Below are positions 6,178 to 7,925 of a stretch of 7,925 bases of DNA, one piece after another. The notes beneath the pieces are model-generated. The model saw only the letters and a program-made list of their open reading frames with translations, was not told the origin of the DNA and searched no databases. Source of the stretch: Treponema sp. (GTDB taxonomy: Bacteria; Spirochaetota; Spirochaetia; Treponematales; Breznakiellaceae); the NCBI GenBank assembly GCA_031259515.1, contig JAIRLK010000358.1:1-7925 (forward strand), written 5' to 3'. The first letter of the stretch is position 1; each line of letters begins with the position of its first letter. Both the position numbers and the translations under genes were made by a program.

Positions 6178-6765
6178 TCAGGCCGTGCTCAGGTGCTCAA
6201 CCAGTATCTTTATTCCTATGCCGATGAGGATGAATCCTCCCAGCATCTGAGCGCTCCGTTCAAAGAGAGGGCCGATACGCCGCCCGAATTCAAAACCCGT
6301 AAGGCATACTGCAAAGGTGATGCCGCCTATGAGCATTGCGGGTCCCCAGATGCCGTGGTTCAGGATACTGAAAGAGATGCCCACCGCCAGGGCATCTATG
6401 CTGGTAGCTAAGGCCAGGGTCAGGAGTATTTTGAGGCTGCGGATGTCCGCGCCCGTATCCGCCTTCCGCTCCCCGTCCTTGGGGTTTTTTTGCCCGGCTT
6501 TTTGCCCGGCCTCCCAGAGCATCTTTCCCCCGATAAGGGCCAGGAGCGCGAAGGCTATCCAGTGGTCAAATGTCTGAATATAGGAACTGAAGGTTTTTCC
6601 CAGGAACCAGCCGGCGGCAGGCATGGCAAACTGAAAGATGCCGAAGAGCAGGGATGCCCTGACCGCGTGAAAGACCCGGAGTCCACGGATGGAGATCCCC
6701 GAACTAACCGATACCGCAAAAGCATCCATAGAGAGGCTTAACCCGATAAGAACAATGGAAAGCAT
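6178..6765 (-). CDS. mntP: Manganese efflux pump MntP
   Basis: This six-helix inner-membrane protein exports Mn2+ and protects against manganese excess. The length of 195 residues is close to the E. coli protein (188). The two internal-repeat motifs are present: SMDAFAVS at 12-19 with Asp14, and ATSIDALAVG at 120-129 with Asp124. Other family features are DHWIAF (67-72), GGKM (79-82), GRRIG (161-165) and LGGFILIGIGIKIL (175-188). A hydrophilic cytoplasmic loop at about 84-108 contains AGQKAGQK, encoded by a 12-bp tandem duplication (6487-6498 and 6499-6510). The ATG at 6765 fits the family start, and a stop lies four codons upstream, but no Shine-Dalgarno is visible (ACCTCT precedes the ATG). 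The 5' leader does not show the Mn-sensing yybP-ykoY motif. A TATAAT on the minus strand (6867-6862) could be its -10 element. Confidence 0.95.
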   Translation of the reverse strand: MLSIVLIGLSLSMDAFAVSVSSGISIRGLRVFHAVRASLLFGIFQFAMPAAGWFLGKTFSSYIQTFDHWIAFALLALIGGKMLWEAGQKAGQKNPKDGERKADTGADIRSLKILLTLALATSIDALAVGISFSILNHGIWGPAMLIGGITFAVCLTGFEFGRRIGPLFERSAQMLGGFILIGIGIKILVEHLSTA

Positions 6766-6825
6766 AGAGGTAGTTTAACGTGAGTTCGATGGAAAGAAGA
6801 ACCCCTGCTGGTGGTATTCCCGTGC

Positions 6826-6853
6826 TTGACTTTTTCGTAAAACGCATTATAAT
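6826..6853 (+). promoter_or_regulatory. Strong sigma-70 promoter
   Basis: TTGACT (6826-6831) is followed after 16 bp by a perfect TATAAT (6848-6853). The expected start is near 6860. It points toward the short frame at 6937 and the lipoprotein gene at 7214. The 161 bp from mntP to this frame hold no other gene. Confidence 0.75.
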
Positions 6854-6868
6854 AGAGAACCATTATAA
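6847..6868. promoter_or_regulatory. Inverted repeat TTATAAT-N8-ATTATAA over the promoter
   Basis: TTATAAT (6847-6853) and ATTATAA (6862-6868) are exact reverse complements with an 8-nt spacer. The left arm contains the plus-strand -10 element and the right arm gives a TATAAT on the minus strand toward mntP. The same bases also form a direct repeat CATTATAA at 6845-6852 and 6861-6868. It could be an operator for a metal or peroxide regulator, or simply two divergent -10 boxes. Confidence 0.45.
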
Positions 6869-6936
6869 CGAAAAAAACGCCGTTTCGCCAGCAGTTGGTT
6901 AAGATAGACTAAAGTTTATAAGCAAGGAGTATGATA

Positions 6937-7107
6937 ATGCTCGGATGGGTAAAGATACGTTTTTCTTCCGCCACTCTCTTAACTATGCGTGAAAAACTTT
7001 TACTCCCCCCCCCCCCATATATATATCTGTTACTAGAAGTTTTAAGGGCTTTGCCCTTAAACCCGAACATAATCATTTCCTTGCCCGTCCCCCTCCTTTT
7101 CTGTTAG
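6937..7107 (+). CDS. Short reading frame with a C12 tract, possible leader peptide
   Basis: A 56-codon frame starts at ATG 6937. AAGGAG at 6924-6929 ends 7 nt before it; an in-frame ATG at 6931 is too close to that site. It is the first start codon with a good ribosome site below the strong promoter at 6826. The protein starts MLGWVKIRFSSATLLTMREK, then has four Pro coded by the C tract (residues 24-27), then a hydrophobic Leu/Ile/Pro-rich end with no recognisable domain. The part after the tract runs through a hairpin repeat and may not be selected as protein. One extra C (or two fewer) would move reading into a frame open to the TGA at 7200-7202, which overlaps the Shine-Dalgarno of the next gene; one C fewer stops at 7034-7036. 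Translation is unproven. Confidence 0.3.
   Translation: MLGWVKIRFSSATLLTMREKLLLPPPPYIYLLLEVLRALPLNPNIIISLPVPLLFC
7005..7026. repeat. C12-(AT)5 simple-sequence tract
   Basis: Twelve consecutive C (7005-7016) are followed directly by five AT units (7017-7026). Both are prone to replication slippage. The tract lies inside the short frame and about 150 bp below the strong promoter. Confidence 0.95.
7041..7061. repeat. Perfect 9-bp hairpin with TTT loop
   Basis: TTTAAGGGC (7041-7049) and GCCCTTAAA (7053-7061) are exact complements around a 3-nt loop. No U-tract follows on the plus strand, so it is not a standard terminator. On the minus strand the loop is AAA, as in the hairpin at 7175-7193. Confidence 0.75.
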
Positions 7108-7116
7108 AAACCATAA

Positions 7117-7130
7117 CGGGTATATACCCG
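7117..7130. promoter_or_regulatory. 14-bp perfect palindrome, possible operator
   Basis: CGGGTATATACCCG is its own reverse complement. It lies 84 bp upstream of the lipoprotein ATG in the leader. No nearby -35/-10 pair was found to go with it, so an operator role is a guess. Confidence 0.4.
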
Positions 7131-7147
7131 GAGACACGATTTTTTAT

Positions 7148-7193
7148 ACCTGTCCGTATGGACGGTAATTTTATTGTCCGGCAAAGCCGGACA
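7148..7193 (+). promoter_or_regulatory. Two adjacent hairpins upstream of the lipoprotein ribosome site
   Basis: The first pairs ACC and GTCC (7148-7155, one bulged T) with GGACGGT (7160-7166) around GTAT. The second is a perfect 8-bp stem TGTCCGGC (7175-7182) and GCCGGACA (7186-7193) with an AAA loop, ending 7 nt before GAGGAG. GUCC of the first stem can also pair with GGAC of the second, so alternative folds are possible. They may affect translation of the gene at 7214. Confidence 0.45.
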
Positions 7194-7213
7194 GCGCAAT
7201 GAGGAGAATTAAC

Positions 7214-7925
7214 ATGAAAAAAATTATTGGCTTGATGTTTGTTGTGTTTGCGGCGCTGCTGGTACTTCTGCCTGGCTGTCCTACCGAAGTGGTAACCGAA
7301 AGCGGCGAGGAATATATTGCCGCCGCGGTGCTGCTCAACGAAAAGGCGAAGTATAATACGGCGGTAACCTTCTTTTCTGACGAAATTGAAGAGTTCAAGG
7401 ATGTTACCGGCCGGTTTATTCAGCTTAAGCCCGGGAAAAGCGCCAACCGCTCGGTAAACGTTTCAGTTTCCGATACCGGCGAGGACAGTTGTTTTATTTC
7501 GGTTAACGGCAGCATCTACTTTACCGGAGATAAGCCTCCCCAGGAAGCCGGTAGCGAGGACTATCTATACATGGAAACCGTACCCCTTTCCTTCGAGAAA
7601 GACGGGGAAACCGCCGGGCTTAACGTGCTGGTGATCATCAAGGACAGAGAAGAAGCGGAAGACCCGGAGCGGGTGGCGATAAGCGACGAGGATTCCTTTT
7701 TGCTCTTCGGGTACGACGTGATAAAGGGCGCCTATGTAAACCGGGGAGATGTAAAAATAACCCGGCCCATTCTTGATATGGACAAAGTGAACGCGGCGGA
7801 TATGGGCAGGCGGGCGGCGTCCACATCAAGTGAGTGGGAATACGCGGCGGGGGACTCGGTCAAGGCCGTGCAACAGAACTTCTACGGAAGCATGATCGAC
7901 CCAAGCGTTTATCTCAGCAAAAGTT
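7214..7925 (+). CDS. Putative lipoprotein, 3' end outside window
   Basis: 237 complete codons are present and the frame is open to the window edge. Residues 1-22 form a lipoprotein signal: MKK, a hydrophobic core, and LPGC with Cys22; Pro in place of the usual Ala/Ser at -2 is relaxed but compatible with spirochaete lipoproteins. The mature part is acidic and mixed in character, with beta-strand-like stretches (SVNVSVSD, CFISVNGSIYF) and a linker rich in Glu and Asp at about 145-160. No family is recognised. GAGGAG at 7201-7206 lies 7 nt before the ATG, a strong ribosome site. It appears to be transcribed from the promoter at 6826 through a leader of about 350 nt. Surface location is inferred from the lipobox. 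It shows no obvious sequence likeness to the lipoprotein at the left edge. Confidence 0.85.
   Translation, partial: MKKIIGLMFVVFAALLVLLPGCPTEVVTESGEEYIAAAVLLNEKAKYNTAVTFFSDEIEEFKDVTGRFIQLKPGKSANRSVNVSVSDTGEDSCFISVNGSIYFTGDKPPQEAGSEDYLYMETVPLSFEKDGETAGLNVLVIIKDREEAEDPERVAISDEDSFLLFGYDVIKGAYVNRGDVKITRPILDMDKVNAADMGRRAASTSSEWEYAAGDSVKAVQQNFYGSMIDPSVYLSKS

Noticed and set aside
6810..6826. Sigma-54 promoter ahead of the short frame
   Set aside because: The nearest GG and GC are 9 nt apart, not 10, and the sigma-70 elements at 6826-6853 explain the promoter better.
6766..6860. Mn-sensing yybP-ykoY riboswitch ahead of mntP
   Set aside because: The minus-strand leader shows none of the conserved loop sequences of that riboswitch.
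7171..7398. Minus-strand frame of 75 codons opposite the right-hand lipoprotein
   Set aside because: It overlaps the signal peptide and ribosome site of the well-supported plus-strand gene and has no features of its own.

Overview
The window reads as chromosome from an anaerobic spirochaete. My best guess is the Treponema group, close to the nitrogen-fixing termite-gut treponemes. That rests on family resemblance recalled from memory, on two lipoproteins with slightly relaxed lipoboxes, and on a nitrogen-control gene set; no search was run. There is no rRNA, tRNA, CRISPR array or insertion sequence. Most of the window is minus-strand genes.

Left part (1-1645). A lipoprotein gene with an Asn10 run leaves the window at its 3' end. 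It is divergent from a small XRE-type repressor gene. The 117 bp between them hold a near-consensus sigma-70 promoter for the lipoprotein gene and three copies of the palindrome ACAA-N2-TTGT placed below, inside and above that promoter, so the repressor probably controls the pair. A strong hairpin terminator closes the repressor gene and may also serve the convergent glnK.

Nitrogen block (1646-5206, all minus). The order of transcription is nifA-like activator, then amtB, then glnK. The activator has a GAF domain, an AAA+ domain with GAFTGA, and a Fis-type HTH. It needs sigma-54 promoters, and one of good quality (TTGGCATGAATCCTGCTA, GG-N10-GC) lies directly upstream of amtB. AmtB imports ammonium, and GlnK would bind and plug AmtB when nitrogen is plentiful. 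GlnK has Ile where the uridylylated Tyr51 normally sits, so its control probably relies on ligands alone. A cluster of GC-rich palindromes separates nifA from the amtB promoter.

Middle (5281-6765, minus). A 241-residue protein of unknown function looks like a PD-(D/E)XK-type domain joined to a C-terminal winged helix. It is followed to the right by mntP, a manganese efflux pump.

Right part (6766-7925, plus). A strong promoter (TTGACT-16-TATAAT) starts a leader of about 350 nt that ends at a second lipoprotein gene cut by the window edge. The leader holds a short reading frame with a good Shine-Dalgarno sequence, a C12-(AT)5 tract inside that frame, a 14-bp perfect palindrome and several hairpins. 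One added C would extend the short frame into the Shine-Dalgarno of the lipoprotein gene, so phase variation is possible. The leader and the XRE operator array are the least explained parts of the window.
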